45,102 bases of DNA, from contig CALQZP010000002.1 in NCBI GenBank assembly GCA_943349725.1, positions 1 through 45,102 of the forward strand. The letters are read 5' to 3'. The position numbers and the translations under genes are program-made. Below, in pieces: positions 22,728 through 30,096 of the stretch (positions are counted from its first letter, which is position 1; each line of letters opens with the position of its first letter). Below the pieces are notes generated by a model, which saw only the letters and a program-made list of their open reading frames with translations, ran no database searches and had not been told where the DNA came from. The stretch is from Candidatus Nomurabacteria bacterium. GTDB lineage: Bacteria; Patescibacteriota; Minisyncoccia; Phycocordibacterales; UBA10002.

Positions 22728-22764
22728 ACTTTACCACATATCAGCGACCGCTGATATGTGGTAA
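22728..22764 (-). promoter_or_regulatory. Palindrome and promoter of PaaX-like gene B
   Basis: Perfect 16-bp arms (TTACCACATATCAGCG and its complement, 22731-22764) around AC. The end of the palindrome supplies the TGGTA of the extended -10 TGGTAAAGT, which ends six bases before the ATG. Confidence 0.8.
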
Positions 22765-22839
22765 CTATGAGCTTCTATGTATCCTGAGTACGCAGGTGAC
22801 CTGTAAGTCGCACGCGAAAAGTATTAGCGAGTTTGATGG

Positions 22840-24798
22840 CTAGCGGACTTCCCAGCCGTTTAATTTGAGTGCGCTGTAGACCTTTTCCATGCTGGCGTTC
22901 ACTTCCTCGTCGGAGAGGGTTCGGTCGAAGGATTGAAAGACGAGGCGGAATGCGAGGGATTTTTTGCCGTCTTTTAAAAACTCGTCAAAAAGCTCAGGGC
23001 CACGAACGACAAGCTGACCAGCGTTTTCTTTAATTGCTTTTGCAACCGAATCTGCGGAAGGAAAAACATCCCCCGCCTCCGAAGACGGAGGTACCCCCTT
23101 TGCTAAGGGGGATACAAACAGCGCCACGTCGCGAACAATAAATGGATACAGCGAAAACGGAGCAAACTTCACGTTGCGCGAAGGGAAAACAGAAATATCC
23201 CATTTTTTTGGTTCAGAAAGCCCATCAAGGACCTGATTTAGAGTACACTCAAATACTCCGTCTTTCATTTCTCCGGTAAGGGTTACACAGAGCTCCTTCC
23301 CAAGGAGTTCTACCACTCCAGTAAGTTCGCCTGCAATCTTCTTCTTCGGTCCTCCGTAGCCAATCGCAAGTGAGGTAACTTCCCCGCTCGTAGGCTTGCC
23401 CGCCGAAGCCTCGGCGAAGGCGGGAAAGATGCGACCAATCTCAAAAATACGCGTTTCGGATGTTCCGAGTAGCGGAGCGTTTAGTGCATTCATTTTAAGC
23501 GCTTTCTCAAAATTACCGCGTAGGTTCGCTCGCGCGTACTTCTTGTCCTCCGCAAGTGGCTTTAAAATAGCAATCTCGCCGGTATCTGAAAAAGAAGACG
23601 TCTGTATCTCCGAAAAGCCAGCGTTTACCAGAATTTCGCGGATTTTCCACTCGTAGTAAAAGGACGTGGGAATTTCCGTGACTCCTCCCGCTTGAGGAAC
23701 AACTGCAAGAATCTTGTCATAACCAATAATCCGACCGACTTCTTCCACGATGTCTTCGAAAATTACTAAATCAAGACGCTCGGGTGGAATATGCGCCAGA
23801 AGCTTCTCGCCTTCTTTATTACAGGAAATACCCAATCGGCGGAGGACATCAACAATCTCAGGCTCGGAAAGTGCTACACCGAGTTTCCGCGAAATGAGCT
23901 CCGTGTCTACCTCGAGAGTTCGTGCATGGACTTCTTCAAATGAAACTATTTCTCGCTTCCCTATTCTCACACCCTCGGCGCCCGTGATTGATTCTATAAG
24001 TAAGGCAAGCCGGTCAATCCCTTCTTCGCCGAGGAGCGGAGAAAGCCGATTCTCGAAACGCTTTGACGCTTCGGTTTTGATGCCAGTCGAGGTTGCGGTG
24101 CGACGGATATAAGAAGGGTTCCAATTGGCCGCTTCCAAGATAAGGTTTTTGGTCGCCTCGTCTACTTCTGCACGTTTCCCTCCTTTGATTCCCGCAAGTG
24201 AAAGCGGCCCTTCGTCATCGGCAATCACCAGTTCATTATTGTTGAGTTCCACCCGCTTGTTATCAAGGGTCACCATTACCTCACCCTTTCGTGCAAAACG
24301 AACCACAAGCCCGCCCTTCACCTTGTCCGCGTCAAAGGCATGAAGTGGCCGTCCGATATCAAACATCACATAGTTTGTAGCATCAACGATATTATTGATT
24401 GAACGCTGGCCGATAGACTCGAGTGCCTCTTTAAGCCACGCGGGAGACTCCCCAACCTTAACATTTTCCATGCTCCGTGCGACAAATTTCGTACAAAGCT
24501 CCGGTTCATCAATCCGAACATCGACAGAAATCACGTCTGGAGATTCCACAATTTTCTTTTCTTCCCGATTTTTGAGAGGTACATTCAAAATCGCAGAAAC
24601 TTCCCGTGCAATACCGCGGTGCGAAAGCGCGTAGCAGGCTCTGTCTGGAAGAACTTTAACATCCAAAACAGTATCGTTGCCGACATGCTCAACACTCTCG
24701 ATTTCGGCAAATGAAAAAGTAATCCGATCTGAAAGCTCCTCCGATGTTGGAAGTTTTTCATCAAAATATGACTGCAACCATTTATAAGAAACTTTCAT
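22840..24798 (-). CDS. pheT: Phenylalanyl-tRNA synthetase beta subunit, reduced
   Basis: The beta subunit (652 aa; about 790-800 in most bacteria). The usual N-terminal tRNA-binding OB domain is missing: the first strands (M-K-V-S-Y-K-W-L-Q-S-Y-F) run directly into D-V-K-V-L-P-D-R-A-C. The B3/4 editing, B5, catalytic-like and C-terminal FDX-ACB domains are present (V-K-F-A-P-F-S-L-Y-P near residue 550). Two repeat-derived insertions are translated: A-F-A-E-A-S-A-G-K-P near residue 465 and P-L-A-K-G-V-P-P-S-S-E-A-G-D in the FDX-ACB domain. Confidence 0.95.
   Translation of the reverse strand: MKVSYKWLQSYFDEKLPTSEELSDRITFSFAEIESVEHVGNDTVLDVKVLPDRACYALSHRGIAREVSAILNVPLKNREEKKIVESPDVISVDVRIDEPELCTKFVARSMENVKVGESPAWLKEALESIGQRSINNIVDATNYVMFDIGRPLHAFDADKVKGGLVVRFARKGEVMVTLDNKRVELNNNELVIADDEGPLSLAGIKGGKRAEVDEATKNLILEAANWNPSYIRRTATSTGIKTEASKRFENRLSPLLGEEGIDRLALLIESITGAEGVRIGKREIVSFEEVHARTLEVDTELISRKLGVALSEPEIVDVLRRLGISCNKEGEKLLAHIPPERLDLVIFEDIVEEVGRIIGYDKILAVVPQAGGVTEIPTSFYYEWKIREILVNAGFSEIQTSSFSDTGEIAILKPLAEDKKYARANLRGNFEKALKMNALNAPLLGTSETRIFEIGRIFPAFAEASAGKPTSGEVTSLAIGYGGPKKKIAGELTGVVELLGKELCVTLTGEMKDGVFECTLNQVLDGLSEPKKWDISVFPSRNVKFAPFSLYPFIVRDVALFVSPLAKGVPPSSEAGDVFPSADSVAKAIKENAGQLVVRGPELFDEFLKDGKKSLAFRLVFQSFDRTLSDEEVNASMEKVYSALKLNGWEVR
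23069..23117. repeat. DUF559-type half-unit translated inside pheT
   Basis: CATCCCCC, a CCTCC...GGAGG hairpin, then GTACCCCCTTTGCTAAGGGGGAT. This matches the 50-base half-unit at the ends of the DUF559 element (AAATCC.CC, hairpin, C.CCTTT...AAAGG). It is in frame in the FDX-ACB domain. Confidence 0.8.
23399..23424. repeat. CCCGCC...GGCGGG palindrome translated inside pheT
   Basis: A 6-bp stem around GAAGCCTCGGCGAA, of the same family as the rpsP and gyrB elements but diverged in sequence. It encodes F-A-E-A-S-A-G-K in the non-catalytic core. Confidence 0.8.
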
Positions 24799-24801
24799 GT
24801 T

Positions 24802-25380
24802 TTAAATACCTAGATTTTTAAAAGTCTCTTTCTCCCATGCAAGAAATTTGCGGCGTATTTCCCCCGGATTTTTTAAATCAGATTTTAGTGCACAAGCACT
24901 ATCAAGCATGTCCTTCTGCCAATCTATTCTTGAATCGAGTAGAGAAATCAACCGATCTAACTCGCTCACAGCACTAGAATCTCTTTGGTAAACAGCCAAA
25001 TATGCTATTGCCTGCTGTGTATATAAATCCTTATCGTTCCTTACTGATTTAATTGTCTCACTAACGTTTTTAGTTTGTAGGAAAGGCATAGCCTCTTTTT
25101 TTATTTTATCTTCCAATTCTGGAATTAAGTTAGGAACATCTGCATCCCAACTTCCCCCAATTCTAAACCCCGTATTGAAAACAAAATGTGAAGCGGGAAT
25201 AAAACTAAGTTGTATAAAAACATGTACATAAAATTTCCTAGGATTGCTTGAGGTATCAAAAAAAATACCACGAAGTACACCATCAACGGGTTGTGAAAAC
25301 AGTAGCTGCCCCTTGGAAGAAAAATTCGGAAAATTCGGGAGTAATTTTTCGATTATTCCATTCAGTTCTTTTTTAGTCAT
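24802..25380 (-). CDS. Unknown 192-aa protein between pheS and pheT
   Basis: A soluble-looking protein (starts M-T-K-K-E-L-N-G-I-I-E-K-L-L-P-N-F-P-N-F) with alternating strand-like segments in the first 90 residues and mostly helix-forming residues in the last 100. No signal peptide or membrane segment is visible, and I do not recognise the family. It sits between pheS and pheT with gaps of one and three bases, so it is translated as part of the operon. Its codons look more AT-rich than its neighbours, which suggests it was acquired. Some defence or immunity proteins have this size and build, but nothing specific supports that. Confidence 0.7.
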   Translation of the reverse strand: MTKKELNGIIEKLLPNFPNFSSKGQLLFSQPVDGVLRGIFFDTSSNPRKFYVHVFIQLSFIPASHFVFNTGFRIGGSWDADVPNLIPELEDKIKKEAMPFLQTKNVSETIKSVRNDKDLYTQQAIAYLAVYQRDSSAVSELDRLISLLDSRIDWQKDMLDSACALKSDLKNPGEIRRKFLAWEKETFKNLGI

Positions 25381-25381
25381 T

Positions 25382-26179
25382 TTAGAATTGGTTTACAAGA
25401 CGCAAGTCTCCGTTATAAAACATACGGACGTCGGGGATGCCGGTTTTGAGCATTACGAGGCGGTCTATTCCACATCCGAACGCGAAACCGGAGTACTCCT
25501 TAGGGTCAATGCCAGAAGCGCGGAGGACATTGGGGTGCATGAGGCCTGAGCCGAGCACTTCAAGCCATTTCCCTTTCCATTTCATATCAACCTCGGCGGA
25601 GGGCTCGGTAAAGGCGAAGAAACTTGGGCGGAAGCGGATTTCAATTTCTGGTCCGAAAAACTTTTTCAAGAAGAACTCAAGTGTTCCCTTGAGGTGTGCA
25701 AGGCTTACATTTTTATCGATATATAGACCTTCAAGTTGAAAAAACTGCGCTTCGTGGGTGGCATCCGTTGCTTCGTTTCGGAACACCTTTCCGGGCACCA
25801 CGATTTTGTACGGGGGTTTGATGCCCAGCTTTACCTTGTTTTCAACATAACGTATCTGCACGGGAGAAGTATGCGTTCGGAGGACGGGTCTCTCGCTTCT
25901 TTCCCCGTTTTCTTCCTTTTGAATTTGGATATTAGAATTTGTTTCGGATTTCGGATTTCGGATTTCGGATTTCACATTTTTGGTCTTCACCCAAAAGGTA
26001 TCCTGCATATCCCTCGCAGGATGGTCGTTTGGGATATTGAGCGCGTCAAAGTTGTACCATTCGGTTTCCAGTTCGGGACCAACCGCAATCGCGAAGCCAA
26101 GCTCCTCAAAAATAGAGCGTATATCAAAAATAGCCTGTGAAATGGGGTGAATGTGTCCTTGTGCCTCTTTACTTTCCAT
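25382..26179 (-). CDS. pheS: Phenylalanyl-tRNA synthetase alpha subunit, N-terminally reduced
   Basis: The catalytic alpha subunit, 265 aa against about 330-350 normally. It starts at G-H-I-H-P-I, so the N-terminal tRNA-binding coiled coil (about 85 residues) is absent. The frame upstream is closed by a TAA and a -10 precedes this ATG, so this is not a misplaced start. Class II motifs: T-H-T-S-P-V-Q-I-R (motif 2 region), F-R-N-E-A-T-D-A-T-H and G-F-A-F-G-C-G-I-D-R-L (motif 3). A charged insertion (V-K-S-E-I-R-N-P-K-S-E-T) is translated from a heptamer array just before the T-H-T-S-P motif. Confidence 0.95.
   Translation of the reverse strand: MESKEAQGHIHPISQAIFDIRSIFEELGFAIAVGPELETEWYNFDALNIPNDHPARDMQDTFWVKTKNVKSEIRNPKSETNSNIQIQKEENGERSERPVLRTHTSPVQIRYVENKVKLGIKPPYKIVVPGKVFRNEATDATHEAQFFQLEGLYIDKNVSLAHLKGTLEFFLKKFFGPEIEIRFRPSFFAFTEPSAEVDMKWKGKWLEVLGSGLMHPNVLRASGIDPKEYSGFAFGCGIDRLVMLKTGIPDVRMFYNGDLRLVNQF
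25944..25971. repeat. (TCGGATT)4 heptamer array inside pheS
   Basis: Four exact tandem heptamers. With the flanking bases the stretch stays in frame. Because 7 is not a multiple of 3, each copy is read in a different frame. Confidence 0.9.
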
Positions 26180-26186
26180 GCGCTCT

Positions 26187-26195
26187 ATTTAAGCA
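26187..26195 (-). promoter_or_regulatory. Extended -10 promoter of pheS
   Basis: On the minus strand TGCTTAAAT ends seven bases before the pheS ATG, which predicts a leaderless mRNA. Confidence 0.5.
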
Positions 26196-26225
26196 CAAAA
26201 GACCGCTCTTTGGAACGGGTTTAAA

Positions 26226-26316
26226 CACCACCACCCCCAAACCCCTCCTTAACTGAGGAGGGGAAGAAATCCCTCCTGCCAAAGACGGCAGTACTCCCTT
26301 TAGGAAAGGGAGAATT
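26226..26316. repeat. DUF559-type repeat downstream of tRNA-Thr
   Basis: CCCCTCC...GGAGGGG hairpin, then AAATCCCTCC, a TGCC...GGCA hairpin and GTACTCCCTTTAGGAAAGGGAGAAT. The second half matches the half-units at 35074-35133 and 33227-33278. It abuts the 3' end of tRNA-Thr. Confidence 0.8.
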
Positions 26317-26320
26317 AAGA

Positions 26321-26396
26321 TGGAGCCGCCTCCCAGATTTGAACTGGGGACATCCACTTTACAAAAGTGGCGCTCTACCAACTGAGCTAAGGCGGC
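26321..26396 (-). tRNA. tRNA-Thr (anticodon TGT)
   Basis: A 76-base cloverleaf including an encoded CCA. The acceptor arms GCCGCCT / AGGCGGC pair fully. The D arm (TTAGCTCAGTTGGTAGAGC) is standard, the anticodon stem CCACT/AGTGG holds TTTGTAA with anticodon TGT, and the T arm CCCAG-TTCAAAT-CTGGG is standard. The anticodon reads ACN threonine codons, best ACA. Its first 17 bases are duplicated 298 bases upstream (26678-26694). Confidence 0.97.
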
Positions 26397-26632
26397 GTGA
26401 TGGTATCCAAGAACTTTCTTCCTTGTCCGGACTTCAGGAAGTGTTCCCGTTTGATTGCAGAAGTTTTATCATGGAACACTTCGTTATACAACAGGATAAA
26501 CGGTCCGTTTGATTTTGTAAATTTATTACAGCCCGTATTATGTTCCTGCAATCTCTCTTGCGGAGATTTAGAAGTATACCCCACATAACGTTTTTCGTTG
26601 CGCAAGCTTCTTAAAACATAGACAGAAAACAT
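26387..26632 (-). CDS. GIY-YIG family endonuclease
   Basis: An 81-aa single-domain GIY-YIG nuclease (UPF0213/UvrC-N-like). The variant G-I-Y and Y-I-G strands are V-Y-V-L-R-S and R-Y-V-G-Y-T, followed by R-L-Q-E-H-N and K-R-E-H-F-L-K-S. The start is M-F-S-V-Y-V; upstream in-frame codons are only the palindrome. The gene has no stop of its own: its last codons (T-P-P) and the TAG stop lie inside the tRNA-Thr acceptor and D-arm sequence, an overlap of 10 bases. It may be the enzyme that places the cassette. Confidence 0.85.
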   Translation of the reverse strand: MFSVYVLRSLRNEKRYVGYTSKSPQERLQEHNTGCNKFTKSNGPFILLYNEVFHDKTSAIKREHFLKSGQGRKFLDTITPP

Positions 26633-26647
26633 GTCGATGGTACTACC

Positions 26648-26677
26648 CCAGCCGGAGGCTGGTCCGCCTCCGGCGGA
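26648..26677. repeat. 30-bp palindrome upstream of the GIY-YIG gene
   Basis: A diverged relative of the trmD palindrome (same 30-base length and TCCGCC.GAGGCGGA core on the minus strand). It directly abuts the upstream 17-bp copy of the tRNA 5' end. Confidence 0.75.
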
Positions 26678-26715
26678 AACTGAGCTAAGGCGGCACATTT
26701 CAACCGGCAACAATA

Positions 26716-27111
26716 CTACAACGAACCCGGGCGTGAAGAATCTCCCTCCGTCTTCTCAAGTACACTCTTGAGGTGTACCGACACGTCTACCGTGCCCTTA
26801 CGCACCTGCGTACGTCTTCCGCGGAGGTACCTATTGAGACGCAGAGCAAAGGCATGCATCAGTGCGTCAAAGAAAAGGTGTGCGTTATGGACGGTCGTCT
26901 TGGTCCAGACGGTTGAAACATGCACGGCGGTCGTCGCGCAGTCCTTGCAGGTCGCAGTTCCGCGCGTAAACAGGTCCTGCACCATGGGGTCACCTTTCGC
27001 GCGAAGGTGGCGAAGCGGCGTATTCGCGTTTCGGGTAAGCTCAAAGACCTTCAGACCAAAGAGGGTGAGGAGGCCAATGAGCGAAAATCCGAACAGGGTC
27101 ACGGACCACAT
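26716..27111 (-). CDS. Unknown 131-aa single-span membrane protein
   Basis: One N-terminal membrane segment (V-T-L-F-G-F-S-L-I-G-L-L-T-L-F-G-L) is followed by a basic, cysteine-poor soluble part with repeated H, R and V. The C-terminus is charged (E-K-T-E-G-D-S-S-R-P). I know no family. It lies nine bases downstream of tsf on the same strand and is probably cotranscribed. Confidence 0.6.
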   Translation of the reverse strand: MWSVTLFGFSLIGLLTLFGLKVFELTRNANTPLRHLRAKGDPMVQDLFTRGTATCKDCATTAVHVSTVWTKTTVHNAHLFFDALMHAFALRLNRYLRGRRTQVRKGTVDVSVHLKSVLEKTEGDSSRPGSL

Positions 27112-27120
27112 AGATATAGA

Positions 27121-27711
27121 TTATGAACGATTACTTGTTGAATACCGCGCGAAGCGGGCCACCTCAATCTTCTCACCAAATTTCTGTATGGCGTTTTCAA
27201 TAAGATTTTTGATGGTTTGGTCGGGATTCTTGATAAACGGCTGTTCAAGCAAAATCTTCTCGGCAAAATAAGAATTCATTTTCCCTTCAAGAATCTTCTC
27301 TTGCATCTCCTTCGGCTTTCCTTCCACTTCTTTCATAAGCACTTCTTTTGCTCGTTCAAGTGTTTCGACGCTGATATCCTCACGTCTGACGAACTCCGGC
27401 TTGGAAGCGGCGACATGCATTGCGATATCGTAGGCGAGCGCCCTAAAGGCTTCATTTCCCGAAACAAAATCGGTCTCGGAGGCAAGCTCAAGAAGTACGC
27501 CAACAGTTCCTCCGTGGTGAATATAGGATGCGACAGTACCCGCACCGAGAGTGCGGTCGGCTTTTTTGACGGCGGCGTCGGCTCCTTTTCGCTGGAGAAT
27601 AACTTTGGCCTTTTCTATATCGCCTTTTGACTCTTCAAGCGCTTTACGGCAGAGCATGACCGATACGCCAGTTTCGTCGCGCAATTTTTTGATTAATTCG
27701 GTAGTAACCAT
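27121..27711 (-). CDS. tsf: Translation elongation factor Ts
   Basis: The nucleotide-exchange factor for EF-Tu, 196 aa. The N-terminal UBA-like part (L-R-D-E-T-G-V-S-V-M-L-C-R-K-A-L) is followed by the core (E-L-A-S-E-T-D-F-V-S-G-N-E-A-F, which corresponds to the T-D-F-V EF-Tu-contacting motif). It is shorter than the E. coli protein (283 aa), with a reduced C-terminal half, as is common in small genomes. It is downstream of rpsB in the universal rpsB-tsf order. Confidence 0.97.
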   Translation of the reverse strand: MVTTELIKKLRDETGVSVMLCRKALEESKGDIEKAKVILQRKGADAAVKKADRTLGAGTVASYIHHGGTVGVLLELASETDFVSGNEAFRALAYDIAMHVAASKPEFVRREDISVETLERAKEVLMKEVEGKPKEMQEKILEGKMNSYFAEKILLEQPFIKNPDQTIKNLIENAIQKFGEKIEVARFARYSTSNRS

Positions 27712-27715
27712 AGCG

Positions 27716-27795
27716 TTTAGCGTTTAGCGTTTAGCGCTTAGAAAAAGACACGGGGGTTCTTGTCCCATATCCTATCACTAATCGCTAAACGCTAA
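27716..27795. repeat. (GCGTTTA)n inverted heptamer repeat between rpsB and tsf
   Basis: Four tandem GTTTAGC-type heptamers face the complementary ATCGCTAAACGCTAACCGC after a 35-base spacer. The arms can pair, and the right arm enters the last codons of rpsB. Confidence 0.9.
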
Positions 27796-28504
27796 CCGCT
27801 TCTTTAGACTTCCCCGCCTCGTAAGCCGCAACAATGCGGTCTATGAAGTAGGCAATGCTCGCGCGAGACGCATCGTTACCGGGAATAACAAAATCAACTT
27901 TTGAGAAGTCACAGTCGGAACTTGCAAGCGCAATAACAGGAACACCTTCCTTCTTCGCTTCGGTCACGGCAATATGCTCCTTTCCCGGGTCAATGACAAA
28001 CATCGCTCCCGGCATACCTTTAAGTGGTACGAGCCCGCCGAACATCAGCTCAAGCTTCACGACCTCTCGGTCAATGAGGAGTCGCTCTTTCTTCGTATAC
28101 TTTGCAAGCTCTCCTTTTTCGCTCTTTGAGACAAGGTCGAGCATCTTATCAATACGAGCGCGAATGTTCGCGAAGTTGGTGAGACTGCCTCCAATCCATC
28201 GTCCGAAAACGGCGGGCATACCGAGCTTCGCGGCACCGGCTTTCACCACATCACGTGCCTCGTTCTTACCTCCCACAAAAAGAAGGGTCTTACCCTCTTT
28301 TGCAAGAGCTCGTACAAACTCTTCGGCCTTTTGGAGAGATGCTTTGGTCTTTTCAAGGTCAAAAATTTCAACGCCACTCTTGGCGCCGAAAATATAGGGG
28401 GAAGTTGTGGGATGGTGCCTTGAGCGACGGTAACCGAAATGAGCACCCGCGCTAAACAGGGTGTCGATAATAGGGTCGCTACTGGTTACTTTTCCTTCAT
28501 TCAT
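27785..28504 (-). CDS. rpsB: 30S ribosomal protein uS2
   Basis: A 239-aa small-subunit protein with F-S-A-G-A-H-F-G-Y-R near the N-terminus (normally G-x-H-F-G), G-R-W-I-G-G-S-L-T-N-F and G-M-P-G-A-M-F-V-I-D-P. The last residues (E-A-V-S-V) are partly encoded by the heptamer repeat that fills the gap to tsf. The start M-N-E-G-K-V was chosen for family length over an ATG six codons upstream. An extended -10-like TGGTACACT lies eight bases before that upstream ATG, so the longer start cannot be excluded. Confidence 0.95.
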   Translation of the reverse strand: MNEGKVTSSDPIIDTLFSAGAHFGYRRSRHHPTTSPYIFGAKSGVEIFDLEKTKASLQKAEEFVRALAKEGKTLLFVGGKNEARDVVKAGAAKLGMPAVFGRWIGGSLTNFANIRARIDKMLDLVSKSEKGELAKYTKKERLLIDREVVKLELMFGGLVPLKGMPGAMFVIDPGKEHIAVTEAKKEGVPVIALASSDCDFSKVDFVIPGNDASRASIAYFIDRIVAAYEAGKSKEAVSV

Positions 28505-28548
28505 GAAATAGGAGTGTACCAAATAAGCTCTGGAGACGCAACTTTCTT

Positions 28549-28676
28549 AAAATCCTAAGCACTAAACTCTAAATCCTAAACAAATTAGAAATACCAAGCA
28601 CAGAAATACAGAGGTGGAGTTAACGTTCAAAATGTATGTCTTATCTAGGGTTTCGGGTTTAGAATTTAGGACGTAA
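28549..28676. repeat. CTAAACT-type inverted repeat between prfA and rpsB
   Basis: CTAAACT/CTAAATC/CTAAACA heptads on the left face GGGTTTCGGGTTTAGAATTTAGGA on the right. The right arm overlaps the prfA stop region. The 60 bases in between show no feature I recognise. Confidence 0.75.
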
Positions 28677-29634
28677 CTGCGGATTGCTCCACAGACGCAG
28701 TTTCAAGTGCCTCAAGTATCGGGTCCAAATTACCGGCAAAAATAGCTGGAATGTTGTGCCACGACTCCTTGATGCGATGGTCGGTAATGCGATCCTGCAA
28801 TATGTTGTAGGTACGGATCTTCTCGGAGCGATCGGCGGTACCAATCTGGTCTTTCCGCACACCGGCGTACTTTGTTGCCTCTTCTTCCTCCTTCTTTTGT
28901 TCCAGTTTTGACATAAGGATTCCCATCGCCTTTTCTCGGTTTCGCCCCTGACTTCGCTCCGAAGTACAGCGCACGACAATACCAGTTGGCTTGTGTGTCA
29001 GACGCACGGCGGTCTCAACTTTGTTGACGTTTTGTCCGCCCGCACCACCCGAACGTGAGAACTCAATCTCAATATCGGTAGAAGGGACTTCAAGGTTTGT
29101 TTTCTTACGAATAGGAAGAATGGCGACCGAGGCGGTTGAGGTGTGCACGCGCCCCGACTTTTCGGTGTTGGGCACACGCTGAATACGGTGCACTCCGGTT
29201 TCAAAGCGAAGAATTTTGTAGCACCCTTTGCCTCCTATTTCAAACGACGCTTCTTTGTATCCGCCGATTGACGTACTGGATTCGTCCATCGTAATAAACG
29301 ACCAGCCCTTTTTCTGAGCGTACGCTTTGTACATATCGGCAAGTTTATATGCAAAGAGTGCCGCTTCTTCCCCACCTACTCCCGCGCGTACTTCAAGCAC
29401 GAGTTCGTCCGGAAATGCCTCCTCTTCCTCCCCTTCCTTGAGCAGACTGTCCATCTGCGCACGCAGTGTCGTCTTTTGCGCTTCCAAATCGGTCAGTTCT
29501 TTTTTGGCGAGCTCACCCATCGTAGGGTCGCTCTTAAGGAGTCCCTGTATTTCTTCCTCTTCCTTTAGGAGACGTTCAAAACTCTCCGCGAGATAGGCGG
29601 TCTTGTGATTTTTCTTGTATTTATCTAAATCCAT
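28666..29634 (-). CDS. prfA: Peptide chain release factor 1
   Basis: Releases the peptide at UAA and UAG. The protein has 322 aa and carries the G-G-Q motif in R-S-G-G-A-G-G-Q-N-V-N-K-V-E-T-A-V. The stop-codon-reading tripeptide region is V-P-N-T (PxT type), as in RF1; RF2 would have SPF. The N-terminal coiled-coil domain is present but shorter than usual. The start M-D-L-D-K-Y was chosen because upstream in-frame codons reach a repeat. RF2 is not in the window. UGA is a stop here, so an RF2 should exist elsewhere. Confidence 0.95.
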   Translation of the reverse strand: MDLDKYKKNHKTAYLAESFERLLKEEEEIQGLLKSDPTMGELAKKELTDLEAQKTTLRAQMDSLLKEGEEEEAFPDELVLEVRAGVGGEEAALFAYKLADMYKAYAQKKGWSFITMDESSTSIGGYKEASFEIGGKGCYKILRFETGVHRIQRVPNTEKSGRVHTSTASVAILPIRKKTNLEVPSTDIEIEFSRSGGAGGQNVNKVETAVRLTHKPTGIVVRCTSERSQGRNREKAMGILMSKLEQKKEEEEATKYAGVRKDQIGTADRSEKIRTYNILQDRITDHRIKESWHNIPAIFAGNLDPILEALETASVEQSAVTS

Positions 29635-29642
29635 AAAAAAAG

Positions 29643-29707
29643 ACACTAGGAGGCTAGGCACTTAACCACTAGGGAAAACCTAGAGCCTGAAGCCTAGTTC
29701 CTAGTGC
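29643..29707. repeat. CTAGG-word inverted repeat between rpmE and prfA
   Basis: CACTAGGAGGCTAGGCACTT on the left pairs with GCCTAGTTCCTAGTGCC on the right. The spacing is heptad-like. It shares words with 2646-2690 and 16968-17035. Confidence 0.8.
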
Positions 29708-29715
29708 CTGCAACC

Positions 29716-29946
29716 TTACGCCTTCTTGGCTGTCTTCTTGGCCGCGCTTTTTGCCTGCTTTGCCTTGAAACGGTCAATGCGTCCCGCAGTATCAACAATC
29801 TTGTCCGCGCCCGTGTAAAACGGGTGGCAGTTGCTACAGATTTCAACGTTTAGTTCAGATTTTGTGGACCCCACAGCGAAAATGGCTCCGCAAGCGCAGG
29901 TGGCTTTAGCTTCGGTATAAAACGGTGGGTGGATGTCTTTTTTCAT
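29716..29946 (-). CDS. rpmE: 50S ribosomal protein bL31
   Basis: A 76-aa large-subunit protein of the zinc-binding (C+) type, with C-A-C-G and C-S-N-C-H-P-F-Y-T-G. It starts M-K-K-D-I-H-P-P-F-Y, the family N-terminus. A lysine/alanine-rich tail of about 20 residues extends the C-terminus. It is the upstream neighbour of prfA, a common pairing. Confidence 0.95.
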   Translation of the reverse strand: MKKDIHPPFYTEAKATCACGAIFAVGSTKSELNVEICSNCHPFYTGADKIVDTAGRIDRFKAKQAKSAAKKTAKKA

Positions 29947-30011
29947 TGGGACTGAAAACCAATCTGCTAATGGGTACCAATCTGCAAATACCTGCAAATC
30001 AGAATACCAAT

Positions 30012-30040
30012 ACGATAGCAGAAAGAGAGGAAATTGACAA
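30012..30040 (-). promoter_or_regulatory. Promoter of rpmE-prfA
   Basis: Minus-strand TTGTCA, a 17-base spacer and TATCGT. About 65 bases of leader separate the -10 from the rpmE start; the leader repeats the words ACCAATCTGC and CTGCAAAT. A leader of this length is unusual in this window and could carry regulation. Confidence 0.6.
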
Positions 30041-30096
30041 ATCCCACCCAACCTGCAATTCTGGCTCCGGAAATTATGTACTCATCTAGCTTCCAC

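Larger units (their letters stand above)
22081..22764. mobile_element. Candidate palindrome-bracketed module B (PaaX/Cas2-like)
   Basis: A 684-bp palindrome-gene-palindrome unit with the same plan as 8935-9644 but an unrelated palindrome sequence. The two copies differ by a compensatory T-A to A-T swap, and their two-base loops (GT and AC) make them inverted relative to each other. No target duplication is seen. Confidence 0.5.
26380..26694. mobile_element. Cassette inserted at the 5' end of tRNA-Thr
   Basis: Two exact 17-bp direct repeats of the tRNA 5' end (26380-26396 and 26678-26694) bracket a GIY-YIG nuclease gene and a 30-bp palindrome. This is the pattern left by an element that enters a tRNA gene and restores its 5' part. 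The total unit including one repeat is 298 bp. Confidence 0.75.

Noticed and set aside
26226..26316. A terminator cluster for tRNA-Thr instead of a repeat element
   Set aside because: The sequence matches the DUF559-type half-units at other loci too closely. It may still terminate transcription.
28666..29634. Recoded UGA (genetic code 25), since only RF1 is in the window
   Set aside because: smc and other genes end at TGA where the protein family ends, and no in-frame TGA interrupts conserved domains.
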